Part shown: piece after piece, positions 1 to 12,654 of the stretch
Position numbering within the stretch: position 1 is the stretch's first letter
Layout of the letters: each line of letters starts with the position of its first letter
Notes under the pieces: generated by a model
Seen by the model: the letters and a program-made list of their open reading frames with translations, nothing else
What the model was told of the DNA's origin: nothing
The model's database searches: none
Source: Steromphala cineraria
Taxonomy: Eukaryota > Mollusca > Gastropoda > Trochida > Trochidae
Length of the DNA: 64,000 bases
NCBI GenBank assembly: GCA_916613615.1
Contig: OU744720.1
Coordinates: forward strand, 6,179,749 to 6,243,748
Reading direction: 5' to 3'
Program-made: the position numbers and the translations under genes

Positions 1-169
1 GTTTTACCTTTAAAGAATGTGTTAAGCGCATGAAGTAAGTCTTCAACCTCTCGAAAATACCAGGATACACAGATCTGTCAGATATTTATCAATATCTGCA
101 CCTAGATATTTCTGTGGTTCAAGATGACTTAATTTTCGCGAACCATGATTGAATCTCTTGAAATGTATG

Positions 170-1795
170 TAGGTAATGGCAGATATTAAGAAAAACGTTC
201 CACTATTTTAAGCAACAAGCACATTATAACCAGTTTTAAATTACAATACCTGGCATATGAAGGCTAATACAAAAAAACGTCTGTCTGCATGTTGTGTTTG
301 GGAATTGCGTATGCATATATATGAATTAATAGAGACATATAAAAAAAATCGTATGTAGAAAGATAGTAAGAGAGATAGAAAAGATATTCTCGAGGAGAGC
401 TACAATTTATGTCTTTTTAGAATAGATGATTGCAGACTTTGGTAACATAACTAACACCTAATGTAATATAACTTTACAAGTTGTCCTCGAACACTGACAA
501 AACGTGTATAGATAACAAATTTAACTATCTGACAAGTCTTCTTATGGTTTTGGTAATGTAAAAAACTTTAGTTTCTTTTTCTTCCTCTGACGAATGGTTA
601 TATGTCTGCTGTGAACGGTTTGCACTGAATGTAGCCTCAGTAAGGCAAATGTCAGAACTTCTTAAATACTTCGAACAAGACTAATCCTAATCACATCTGA
701 GACCTGTCACATCAAAGGATTAAACATACCTTCTGACCTCACTACATGTTTCTTTGTGAATAGACCCACGTTTAAGATGACAGCCCTTGTCATGGCTGTG
801 ATACGACATTCTTAGGTAAGAGAATTAACAGTAAACTGATACCAATATCCCTTTTATCGTCCCTTCAATCTTAAAATATTAGGAATTGTTTCCGTCTAAG
901 TGTTAGTTTTGTGTTAAGTAAAATCATTTTCTACAGACTGCATCAGATATTCAGCAAACGGTGTCGAAAATCTGAGATTAAAAAATGCTATGTAACAAAA
1001 TGTTCAAATATTCTACACATTGATATCATCACAATAGACACATGGTGTAAATACACAGTCAAATATGTAAAACAAATACTCACTTATTTACCTCATTCAA
1101 ATTCGCAATGTGACAATATAGATTGCATAATTTGAAGAAAGAAATCAAAATGTTTTCTTATTCCGTACACATGTATATCTCCACAACTAATAAATTCACT
1201 GTCATATATGTAATAATGCTGGAAAGGGCTTAACTACTTTTCAAAAAATTAATAATTGGAATATATCAGGTCTCAATCAAACTATCCATCAATACTCGTC
1301 TGAAGAAAATAAAACCTGTTCATTGATTTTAATCAAATTTATATATCAAAAGTGGAAACAAATAATCGCTCATGTGCTGTCTTCATTTGGTATATTTCAC
1401 TAGGAAAAGCAGTTTCAGGTACTTTTCTAGAATAAGAAATCATCACTGTATAATGCGCAAAATGTGTAAAATTGAAAATAAATTATTACAAACAAATGTC
1501 ATAACCACTTGAGGAACTAATGTTTTTATTAACACAATCGAACATGTATGTGGTAAAACTCTGGACTATTGTGAAGATTTATATGTGAATGCACTATATT
1601 GTACTTTCATGGAATAGTCGTTGGGACATCCAATAATCATTCCAATGAACATTCACCACACGACTTTGTTTATCTGAAAATAAAAGGATAGTCATTACAA
1701 ATAAATTATGAAAACGGGAAAAGGTACAGAAAACCATAGGTATTGTCTGAGAAAATAGTTGTCCTTGTCTGCATCCTCATAAATTCGGGCTAGAA
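170..1795. repeat. Direct duplication, copy 1
   Basis: This block recurs in the same orientation at about 12,655-14,235, an offset of roughly 12.41-12.44 kb. Identity is patchy at the edges and very high between about 575 and 880, matching 12,985-13,300. The drift in offset shows several small indels. No long reading frame crosses it. It looks like a segmental duplication of non-coding or intronic sequence with at least one candidate exon inside. Confidence 0.85.
730..795 (-). CDS. Candidate 66-bp internal exon, copy 1
   Basis: On the minus strand a CAG acceptor at 796-798 is followed by 66 bases open in the frame that starts two bases in (ATGACAAGGGCT...), then a GTATG donor at 725-729. The predicted peptide begins MTRAVILNVG. 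An exon of the same length and with one base difference lies at 13,145-13,210. A length divisible by three with matching splice sites suggests a tandemly duplicated cassette exon of a minus-strand gene. The protein family is not recognised. The flanking intron is almost equally conserved, so sequence conservation alone does not prove coding. The rest of the gene was not found. Confidence 0.35.
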
Positions 1796-3049
1796 AATAA
1801 AATCATAAAAAATATAACTATTTATTTTATAATATGCAATGACATATAGGGTTATACTGTGAAAATATAATCCATATTTTAAGAAAAGCAGTAGAAAGTC
1901 ATATTTTCACTGTAGTTAGGACCGAACCTATTACCTCCCTTTGAAACACGATTATCTCCCTTTGAGGAAATCAAACGACTTTTTCTGATGTTTTCAGTAT
2001 GTAACTGTTAACATTTTGCAGTGTGAGTGTATCCTTCGATATTGTAAAGCCATCCGAAGTTCATATCTTGTAAATGTAGTTAATTATTGTTCCTTTTATC
2101 GCAAAATAAATTTACAAAGGGAGACATCTGTCACACAGACATAGCGCTTCACTCACTGTATCAGTTCGCATCAAAACTGACTTACCAAATTACGAAAGGA
2201 GCCTTTGTTTCACATAGTTTAAACCAAAAACATAGTTTGGATCTGATTTTGATAAATGTTCAAAAATTATATGTTTTCCCAAAAGTATTTCCGATTAAAT
2301 ATCATATTATTTCTACCGAACTATTTTTTACCGAGAAAGGATAAAAGGAGTTGCTAGTTTGTCATTCACCACAACAGCAAAACTTTGCCTACCAACTGCG
2401 TTTTATGATTAAAATTAATTAATAAATAGACCATTTTCATTTTTTAGCAGAATATCTTTTCTATCTCATCTGGTCATTTTCACTGTCACTGCACCACTTG
2501 TGAAAATATTACTTTGTCACTCCAATCGATGAGATAGAAATGACATTCGGCAATTAAAAAGTCTCTTTATATCACTTTTAATGTTTTAGTTGTACCAAAA
2601 GAATATGACTATTGGCAGTAAACAAGTATCAAACAGACATCATCGTAATGGTGCCATTATGACTTACTGTGAGCGGTGATGGCAGATAGCAGACCTTCTA
2701 TCATACTGAATCTCATATCTGATGGACGAATAGGCAATGTAAACACTCTTGTATTACCGAACAGCTTAGACAGCTCTGATTACATTTCCCAGATGGTACG
2801 CTGCAACCTGATCGTGCTTTTGGCTTGAATAGCAGATATATCTCAGTTTTGAGTAAGGACCTTCAGACATTGATCTACTACTTTTGACATTTGTATGTTC
2901 AATTATACATGAATATTATCTGTTTTCTAAAAATTATGAAGAGATAGTGGAGTATAAAACAAACTTGTATTAGTATTTATGGAACTCAATGACCAAGAAA
3001 AATGATTGTGCAAATAATGAATAAAAGTGGAATTTGGTATACAAACTCT
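1796..3049. other. No gene seen
   Basis: AT-rich sequence with only short chance reading frames. I see no RNA gene, repeat array or splice-bounded exon that I can support. Confidence 0.5.
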
Positions 3050-3625
3050 GTAACTAGTGAGCATTATCATTTATAGCTTTGATGGTCGTGTGGCCCAAAA
3101 CAATGGCCATTGGGACAACGCCCTTAAAACCTATTTCCGACTTCTTCTCCAGAACCAAAAGTTTAAAAAAGCTGAAATTGGCAGATAAGGATTATGAGTA
3201 AGGGATTTTTTGTGACGGGCCACAACCTTAAAACCTATTTTGTCGTCTTCTCCAGAACCAATGGCCTAGAAAGCTGAAACCTTGTGTACAAACTCCTTGG
3301 CTCATAATGATAATATTTTTGGGTTTTAGTGGTCATGTGACAGGGCCAGGCTCGTTTAAAATATTTTCATCTCCATCTCTAGAAGCAAAAGGTCTAGAAA
3401 AAGTGAAATCTCGAATACAGATTCCTTGACTAACAGGGGTCATAATTATTGAGTTGATAACCTTGTGATCCATGTTGTCTAGAGAGCGCCTTGTAATGGC
3501 GATTTTAACAAATTTGTACATTTGTTGAACCTTTAGCCCTTACTGAGGGGGGCACAACATTTCAGAAAATGAATTATACAACCTGATGAGCTACAGAGTC
3601 AAACGGCCCTTTATTATTTTTGAAT
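3050..3625 (+). repeat. 3' part of a dispersed tandem-core repeat
   Basis: Two degraded units share wording with 53,422-54,000: 'cttcttctccagaacca', 'cctagaaa.cttaaac', 'cagactccttgacta' and a unit near 'ggccaca'. The stretch ends with the same 3' motif CCTGATGAGCTACAGAG at 3,576. It lacks the 5' terminus that is present at 53,422. It is an old, 5'-truncated copy of a non-coding mobile repeat. Confidence 0.75.
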
Positions 3626-5934
3626 GGGTATTGTTATAACATTCATGTAGATGAAAATAATATTTCACGCTTCTTTCATTAATAGCTAAAGAATATTTTG
3701 TTACAATTTCGTTTTCCACAATTGAAAATAGTAGATTGACTTGAATCTGAAGCCCGAGGTCGTTTGACTCCCTAGGAGATTAGTATTAGTGTTATTCATC
3801 ATATTAAACTAACAAGAAAGATTTGGACTTTACAGAACATTAGTGTCAATTGTGCTCCGGTTGATAAATTGCTTATGACAGCATTGAGAAAGAATTACAC
3901 GTTTAGGTATTGAAATGAACGATCGTTTGTATGAATCACAATGAAAGACATTAATAATACACCGAATCATAAGAAGCCATCTTTTATTGGGACAAAGGTG
4001 TTTTGAATGATACATCATATCATAATCTGCAGCCCTGAAGTCGCAAATACCAATCCTCAAATATACATCCATACTCATAAACGCTAGCAGACTCAGACAA
4101 ATTGCTCATCGTTTTTATGAGTCATAGCATTATTCAACAGCCTGGTCATGGCAAACGACATCAGATAATTTGCCTATTTACTTTGAAAGCATTTGGTATT
4201 ATATATAAGCATTTCCAATGATGTTTAAGTTGTTACAATAATCTGACTATTAAATAGCAGAATAGAAACATACTCTCTGGGCTTTATCAGAGATAACCTG
4301 CAGTTACTTTTAGAGTAGACCCTTTAATGAAGTATGATTGTATTCATGAAAGTGAGGGTTTGGTACACCAATCGAGATGTTAATGACCACTACAATTGAG
4401 TAGTAGTTGTTGAATCAAGACATCAAGGATGGTGTGAGGAAAAAGCGGCTATTTCAGTTGCATGAACAATGACTTCTATTTCTATACGCCTACAAACAGG
4501 AGTGGCTCAGATGTGACGCTAATTGGGGTTTCAAGGTCAAGGATACAAATTTTGTCTATCCGTTCAATGACTTCACATCTACAAGTGCGGTCTTTACAAC
4601 AAGATAAGGACAGAATATATTTAACAAAACCTTATGGCAAACAGCGCAAATATTTCAGTTTGCATATTTTCGGTACAAGCTATATTATTAGACATTATGA
4701 AACAGATTATTTCTTGGTAATTTTAGATTTTTTCCACCCATGGTTAATGACAGTGAACTAATTCCCAAGGGACAATATGTGTCTGATTGTACTTGTAACC
4801 ATCATCAAAGACCGACTGCCACAAGATATAACTTTTAAGTAAAAAATGCGTATGTCTACAAATAGTTCTTTCAAGTGACTTTACTGCCAATTGAGATAAT
4901 ACTGATAAACCTGCGTACCTTAAGTTTGTTAACTTACCTGCTTACCTTAAATATCATGTTCTTTTGAATATTTTTGAAACATTATAGCTTTACTAAAAAC
5001 GATACTGATTATGTTGAAATTTCACTACACAAGTTAAGATTCATTTAGCATCAACATATCCGTATGCTGTACCTACATGTAACAGTTACCCGTAACAATT
5101 TTGGACATAAAAGTGACTAGGAGTCAAAATTTCGAAAACACTAGTATTCATTTTTCTCTACAAAATCCTTCATAAATAAGCAACAGTTTAGGGCCTAAGT
5201 CATATTTCTTCCTTTGCATTAAGTCAATATTAATGTGCTAATTTTTTAACAGAGTCTTCATTGAATATTTGAATATAAAGTTTTAAAATTCGGAATTTTC
5301 CAACTATGACTACATCTGTCTATGTCGTATCAAATTCTTCACCACTGACCAAATGATCCCAAAATATTGTTTGAGAATTGTTATTTCACTCATGGACATC
5401 AGTCAACTATTGTTGCTGTAAAAACGTGGGGATGCTTTTTTTCGATTTTTTGCATTTCATTGCAAATGTAAATTTGAATCAAGAAAAATATCGAGTTCTT
5501 TATGCTATATCAATTCATCAATTGTGTAACCGTGTACCACTAGAATTAAAACTGTATTTGGGTTCGAAACTTATCTTGTAGGATGAAAAAAGAGATTGAT
5601 TTATTGATCATGTTTCAAATATTGAAGCGAATGGTTTGGATGAATTGGTGTATTTGTTAGAAAAACAATATGGGCTATGAAAATAAGGTTTTGATCGGAG
5701 TAATGGAATCATAGAAAAACACTGTTTGCAATGGTTGCTTCGTGACCGATGCCTTGTCTTGTATGTTATGGGTTGCAGTAAATTTTGATGAATTTATTCT
5801 CAAGTTTTTGGAGAGTTAAAGTGAAATGACGTTTCATTAACATGTAAAACAAGCAAAAATGAAGATGGGAATATAAGTGAAATGGAAACCACATGTTAAT
5901 ATATGTTAGAACGTATCAATGTGACATGTGTCTT
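3626..5934. other. No gene seen
   Basis: AT-rich non-coding sequence. A 99-codon open frame at 4,462-4,761 has no recognisable motif and no coding-like composition, so it is treated as chance. Confidence 0.5.
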
Positions 5935-6305
5935 CCTTTTAAAGGGGCAGTAGCACGTTTTTAGGGGGAATATAAGGTGATGTCAGGAAAATGAAAAATA
6001 ATGCTTAAAATTGAAAGACAATGTCTTTAAACTAAATGGAGCAGTAATAATTCAAATATATGATTTAAAGTTTAGCTATGCGATTCCTTTTTCTTACACA
6101 AAATGAATTAAAGGTGTTCACACAAAATGGCCGCCAATGGATTTTATGTGAATCTTCATACTTTGTCCTCTGACTATGGATGATTGGCTTGTGTAGTGAG
6201 ATTTTTGCCACTCTCAAAATAATACATTTTACATAAACTTACATATATCAGTGAAAAATTAGAAATATAAAATTATCAAAAAACGTGCTTCTGCCCCTTT
6301 AAGGG
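5935..6305. mobile_element. MITE with 28-bp terminal inverted repeats
   Basis: The left end CTTTTAAAGGGGCAGTAGCA is mirrored at 6,278-6,305 as the reverse complement with few mismatches, giving a 371-bp non-coding element. Related copies lie at 19,550-19,711 and, 3'-truncated and inverted, at 50,181-50,291. All share the GGGGCAGTAG terminus and the adjacent 'ataaggtgatgtcagg' block. It has no coding capacity, so it would depend on a transposase supplied in trans. The superfamily was not determined. Confidence 0.85.
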
Positions 6306-9300
6306 ATAAAGACTTCGTTGTATATTGATAAATACGTATTGAATAACGAGCCTATGCCATTCACGGTCTCAAAGAGTGTTTAAATATACGCAGAATTTAC
6401 TCCCGTTGACATGTGGCAATACCAAACCATCTATCTACCTCAGTGTTCAAGCAGTTTCGCCAAGTGCATATCACTAAACAGTTGAAATTTGCATCTTATT
6501 GGACAAGGAAAGCCAATAGTCTGAGAGCCCTGGTTTATATGCAGGCTATATCAACTTTCTCATGGTGAGATATGGCTTTCAGATTGCTTTAAGTACAGTG
6601 CATAAATACAATATCCTTATATCGCCTCAAAGATATAAACCACTAATCGTATCTTTATTCAATATGATATTACATTTAAAGGGACAAAAGACAATCATTA
6701 ATAGAAAGATTACCAACATACATAAAAACGACTGAGTACTTAGTTCGACTATGAAACTACAAGTAGCAACTGCAAATTGATTTATCTAATTATGTCAATT
6801 GTTTCTTTGATGTCTGAACTGTCTTATTCGAACAAATGACAAACTTAGAAATCTCAATCACGTTGTTCTATTTTCATCAACACGACATTTAAAAGTTGTG
6901 ATATCCAAGCTTGTGTAAACCTACACAATAAGACAAAACTGTTATCAACATTGAATGAAATAGAAGGACCTGGACAATTATTTATAAATATTTTTATGAA
7001 TTGACAGTTCCATATCTATACAACTGTTGTGGCTCAAGTGAATAACGAACACTTATTGTGCCATTAAAATCACTCAGTTGAATGTACGTGTAGTGAAGAG
7101 AGATTTTCAGATATTGAGAAAAACATATTTCAAGTTCTTTTTTTATACTGAACCCAGACCGACTGTAAATCATGTATTTTCTAAAGCATTTCATAAGGAA
7201 CCTAAATAACATCCAATGTCTTTTAATGGATAATTACAATTGAACAAACAGTGAACAAATTAAATGTACACAGTTTACTCACTTTTTAAAATTGTTTTAA
7301 AGCAAAATAAGGAGGATTTTTTTCTCCTATAGAGTCGATGACGTTACGGTAGCATGCGAATTTTCAATCACAGAGGGTTAATAAGAAAAAAATCCTTCTT
7401 TTGTTTAAAGAAATACTTCTTCCCATGCAATTTAATTAGGTGCAATATTTTCTTTTTTGTGAAACAACGATAAACAGGACATTAACGACCAGCGAAAAGA
7501 AATCTAAATATACCAAACTAATTTAAGCCACTGATTTGTAAGTTTGGAAATTAAAGCACATATGTCAGGAATAGCCACGATTATGTAATTGTATGAATTC
7601 TTAAACTTTCGGCAAACATCGTGAACGGCAATTTCACTTAAAGCAGTAATTGTCACATGAAAATATTCTGTAAGCTCTCAAATCTTTTCACTAAGCTATA
7701 TCTTAAACAGTGGTGAAAGCGGAGTTGGTTTAAGATGTTTCTATGTAAGAGTGCATTCTCGACAATGTATTCAGTGTTAAATTGAAGGGAAATGACTTTA
7801 AATCTGAAGTAATGGATTATGCTACTGATTAACACGTGGCAATCTATACTTACTGTTCATTGATGTGAAGACTAACGATTATTCTTCCCTTCAATTTTAC
7901 GTTCCTTATTTAATTTTCTTCAAGAGAAAAAGTTTATAAAAGCACTTCATGTTAAGGGTAAAGAGAATTATTCATGGAAAGGGCTTACTGAACACTTTCT
8001 TTCGTGCTCAATGGGATGTTTTCCTCCTAAGTTGGGAGATTCTTCTTGGAATCTGCGTTGAGTGAATGGGCAGGTGAAGTCATTTCTGCAGGATAGCTGA
8101 GTGGAAAGTGAGACTGGTTACTATTAAATGTCCATAATGGCAGTCCTTAATCTATACACGCAAAAATGCAATATATTCTATCACTTTCATTAAATGTGTC
8201 ATGAATAGTATGTTATTCATTTATTCAGAGAACAGTAATAGCGAAGGTTTTTCAGAAAGAAGCAGTGGCAATTGACGACTGAATACATATGTATGTGTGC
8301 TTTATCGAAATCATATTGAATTGTAATTCCATTATGATATATTATGATATTATGAAAGAGAAAAAAATAAATTAAAATATTGTAAAGGCAAGGCACGAGA
8401 AACGCAATTACTCAGTGAGCAGTAATGGAAACCTGACACATCCTATGTTTTACATATTGAACAAAAGCCTGAACAACTATTCATGAAATAAAGCATTAAC
8501 ATTTCAAATTTTAGATATCAAAACAGCTCAAAAAGGGAAAGAGCTACGATCGCTCCATCGTGTAAGTGTGACCAAGTCAAGAAAAGATTTGGAACCACCA
8601 ATATCGATTTATTCCTGTCTCTAGCGTACTTTTAACTATCTGAAGTCATGTTGGGTATTCTTTTCTTTTCTTTTGTAAGGGTCCACTTTCAAACATTTTC
8701 TACAACCCACATGTACGCATTCACTTCTAACTTGAAAATAAAGTATTAATCCTTTCAAAATTAACACAAAAAATGTGAAAATCTGTTCACTTTCTATGTT
8801 TACATACGATTTGAAAATCGTTTTTTCATATATTTGAACATCAATATTATCCGAAATGTATGATTTTGTGTGGAAAAGTAATTGCTACGGCATTCATATT
8901 AACTGGACTTACCATCTCTACAGAAATATTGATTTATCACACACGTCATTATGAGCTGAAGTTACTATATTCGTGCATGAATTGTTTTAAAGACATAGGC
9001 CATCATTTAGATATGTGATATGATCTGCGACAGTTTTTCCCTTTACAAGCTAGGACAAGTGACTACTTTTAGATGTTAAATTATCATCAAATGTTACATA
9101 TAATTATTACCCATGTCTGAAACTGCTCCTACTTAGAACTGGATTTCAATTGCAAATCCTTACTTCAAGGCCTTCAAAAGCACCACACTGTTCTGAACTG
9201 TGATAACAATGTTCACTGTTTTACTGTTCTTCAGAAGTATAGAGGAAAACGCTTATGTCATTTGGTTTTGTATGTTTTCTTAACGATAATATATATCTGA

Positions 9301-10756
9301 CAGGATGTGCATAGTTCAATACACTAGTACTGTACCCATTTGTGAAATATCAAATGCTAATCCAGAGCTCTGAACTAAAACTTGAAAACTTGTTTATACG
9401 CGACAACAAGCCACTTCAGTACTAGCACAGCAATCATTCAAATGCATCTGCTTTGAAAAACTAAATCGAATTACGAAATTAATTTGAAACACATTTAATA
9501 CAGGACAAGATGATGAGTGTAAGTGGAAAAAAGTGGTTTGTGTAATGCAAAGCATAATTTGGGTTACTAAGTTTATGTTTTTTCTAATTGCCTAATTAGG
9601 AACATTTCTTTCATATTTTGATTAAATGTTACACATTAAATGTTTTTTTATTACTGTCAAACTACCCATTTCCGTTTACCCTCTAATTACCACTTTACAT
9701 TTCAATTACAATGGCATGTCATTAAACGTTTCTGCATTAAAGGCAAAATTTCAGAACTTAAATGTTTCAAGAATTGATAAGGAGGCTTACACAATTCTAG
9801 TGTATTATCATCAAGGAAAATTGTGAGATGCAGCGGCCATATGCATGATAAGCAATCAAAACTGCTTGCTTTGGTACCAATGAACTTTCTCATCAATTTT
9901 TTTCTTTCTTGGTCGATTAGATTGATAATAATATACTGAAGACAATTTGTTTCCCACAAGGTTTGAATAAGAATAAGACCTGTTACTATGTATAAATAAA
10001 ATATTCAAGTTGGTATTAAAAAAAATCATGTTCGTACCTTGTAAAATAAGACCAAGAAACGCAATTGATATAACCAATTAACATTGTTATCTGGAATAAA
10101 GTTTATAGTAAATGATTATTATTTTGAAGAAAATTTTAATGTTACAATGCATGGCTTGTCAACAAATCTTACATAGAAAGTAGAGATAAATGAAAGATGG
10201 ATTGCATTACAAGGGAAACCCGAACGATTACTGCTTATTTGCTCTTTTAAGTTTCTGAAACTATCGTAAATCAAATATACATGTAGTATGACACTTCAAG
10301 AGTATAATCGTTTTATCATCCGAACGCGTGCTTGGGTGTAAACAAAAGTTGATTTATAATATAGTGACCATCTTGCATGCATTGTAGTTTGATACATTAT
10401 TTATTTCTAATATTTGAGGAGTAGAACTTAGGAACAAACAAAATCTGAAATTTATAGTGATATCTTATGAATGACCCATTTTTGTTGCGGTAGCTATTTA
10501 TTTTGCAGAATGATACCCTAAAACATCTTCACGATATTCAGGAAAAAATAGTTATCATATTTATGAAACATGCAATGGCAAAATTTCTTCTCCTTTTCAG
10601 AAAGATTTGTTTTTTTAATTCTTAAGACACTAATTTAAAGTATTGACAAACCTCTTTTTTTATTCCATTCAGACACAGATTTAACACTAAAATGAAGTCT
10701 CAAATTGTGATCTATTTCAATTGTGATGTGAAACGGTGATATTTGCGTCTAGGTAG
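6306..10756. other. No gene seen
   Basis: About 4.4 kb of AT-rich sequence without supported genes. A modest inverted repeat lies at about 7,308-7,402: AAGGAGGATTTTTTTC is mirrored by a similar segment 60 bases on. Everything else reads as unstructured intergenic or intronic DNA. Confidence 0.5.
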
Positions 10757-10786
10757 CCCCCCCCCCCCCCCCCCCCCCCCCCCCCC
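10757..10786 (+). repeat. Poly-C tract, 30 C
   Basis: A pure run of 30 cytosines in an otherwise AT-rich setting. Such tracts are length-unstable and hard to sequence, so the exact number may be an assembly artefact. Confidence 0.95.
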
Positions 10787-11237
10787 TACCCAACCTCTCA
10801 ACCTTCTTATGCTTTCGACTATCAAATCACAATTTGAATGACCAGAAAATATGAGATATACATTCAACCTTTAAATATAGGAATCAAAGTTGTTTATGCT
10901 TCTCCATAACAATTTGTACCTTCAGCAAAATAATTTGTAATAATTGATATGAGGTATGAGGGAGTTGTTTTGTTGGTTTTACTTTTGGTTTTGAATAACG
11001 CATTTATCATCCAATACTGTGTTCCACCGGAGATATCGCTTGTGGAAGATCATCATAAGAAATGAAGTCACAATGTTATGACGTCATAAACACATTGACA
11101 TCGCAATGCCATGACATCATGAACACCATGACGTCACAGTGCTATGACATCATTGTTTAAGAAGTTTTAGAGCTATGCAGTGCTTAAAGATGTACATTTT
11201 GCATGCAAGTGTGATGGAAAATGATTTTGGATGATGA
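10787..11237. other. Repeat-like tract with clustered TGACGTCA/TGACATCA
   Basis: Between 11,065 and 11,155 the octamers TGACGTCA, TGACATCA and close variants occur about five times at intervals of roughly 15-30 bases within short imperfect tandem units. CRE/ATF factors bind such octamers, but here they are part of a repeat and no gene is nearby. The rest is featureless. Confidence 0.5.
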
Positions 11238-11392
11238 ATAGAATCGCACTCTCGTGCCTTCTGATATTAAATATATCAACACTCGTTGATAAAAGTAAAA
11301 TATCCTCGGCAAGCCTCGGATATTTGTTACTTTTATGAACTTGTGTTGATATATTTGATATCAGAAGGCACTTGGGTGAGATTCTCTCTTTA
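11238..11392. repeat. Long imperfect palindrome, GA-core hairpin 1
   Basis: Arms of about 65-70 bp face each other around 11,309-11,320. The right arm's reverse complement tracks the left arm from 'gtgccttctgatat' through 'aatatcc'. The centre on the minus strand is AATATCC-GA-GGC-TT-GCC-GA-GGATATT. The arms carry several mismatches and one indel, so it is an old foldback. It belongs to the group described for 24,432, 35,252 and 36,491. Confidence 0.85.
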
Positions 11393-12654
11393 CCAGGAAT
11401 TATGTTGTTCTATTCCAACGAACAAGACACATTTCGAAAAAACACAATGTCATGACATGCACGTATAGGCAGGTTGATCGAGATGGAAACGAAAACTATA
11501 TTTTATGACATGTGCGGGAGCGAAGTAGTAAGTCATCTTTTGATTACTTTGACTATAACAACTATCGACAGCAATGATATCGTACATTATCTTCAAAAAG
11601 GAAAACATGTCCTTTCATTTTTCTAAGGACGATATCTTAGTGTTGTGGGCAAAAGAATACACCTGATATTGCTTTCAATGTTCAACAACAATGGCCCTTT
11701 GTTCTTCCCTACAGAAATCTCTTCTTTTGTATAGGATCCTTTGACCATAGGCAGTCGCTGACCTATATAGTGACAACATCCATGGTATTTGTTCGGCAAA
11801 AACAAATTTCCTTTCATCGGAAAGGTGACATTCATTTGTTGTTTACAATAACAGATTCTGAGAGCATAGCCTCCATTTTCATGAACTTTGAATTTCGAAA
11901 GCAGTTACTGCCTTAGATACTTAACGACTGTACTTTGTTTCATAAAGACAGTTTATTATTTCCTTCACAACTGGCAAAGCAGTTTTAAACCCAAGCCATA
12001 AAAGTGTTTGACTTGAAAATCATAATACTGTTCAAAGGTACTCCACACTGTCGTGATGTCTTAGAACATTATAACACTTGTTTTGCTTTGTATGCGTGAC
12101 ACCTTGCAATAAATATTGCAAGCATTTCATTTTTCTTAGATAAGCAAAATTGATCACTGAAGGTCACGATTATCATTTATGTTTAGACAAGTTTTATGGC
12201 ACTTGAATGTCGTTAGTTTCTATCTTGTACGTTAAAATCGACGGAACCCAATAGGAAATGATCATAACAGATAATTTTAAAGTGCCCCTATCTATATCAA
12301 TACGGAAAACATTAGATCCATTCTTCATTCTTTCTGAAAACAATGGTATGTTTAGTCATGGTTAAAAATTAGAAAAGGTCATAATAGGGCATGGATACTT
12401 ATACTTTAACTGAGTTTAATGTGCAATGAAATTATTTATGTAGATATCTGCTCTTTGAAGAACAGAAACACTGAGATGAAAATTATCATAATATTTGTAC
12501 ATTACGTTTTGAAACCTTTTGGCAACCCTACTTGGATAGAAAATACTTTTCAATAAAGTTGTAACCTTTTTATTATGAATATATTTTCTGAAAGGCATGA
12601 CAATACTGACAATATTTGGTGAAAAGCTTTGTTCTACTTTTTAAGAACGAGTAT
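11393..12654. other. No gene seen
   Basis: AT-rich sequence with short chance frames only. Confidence 0.5.

Noticed and set aside
11065..11155. CRE-rich enhancer from clustered TGACGTCA
   Set aside because: The octamers lie in short imperfect tandem units with no nearby gene, so a repeat origin explains them.
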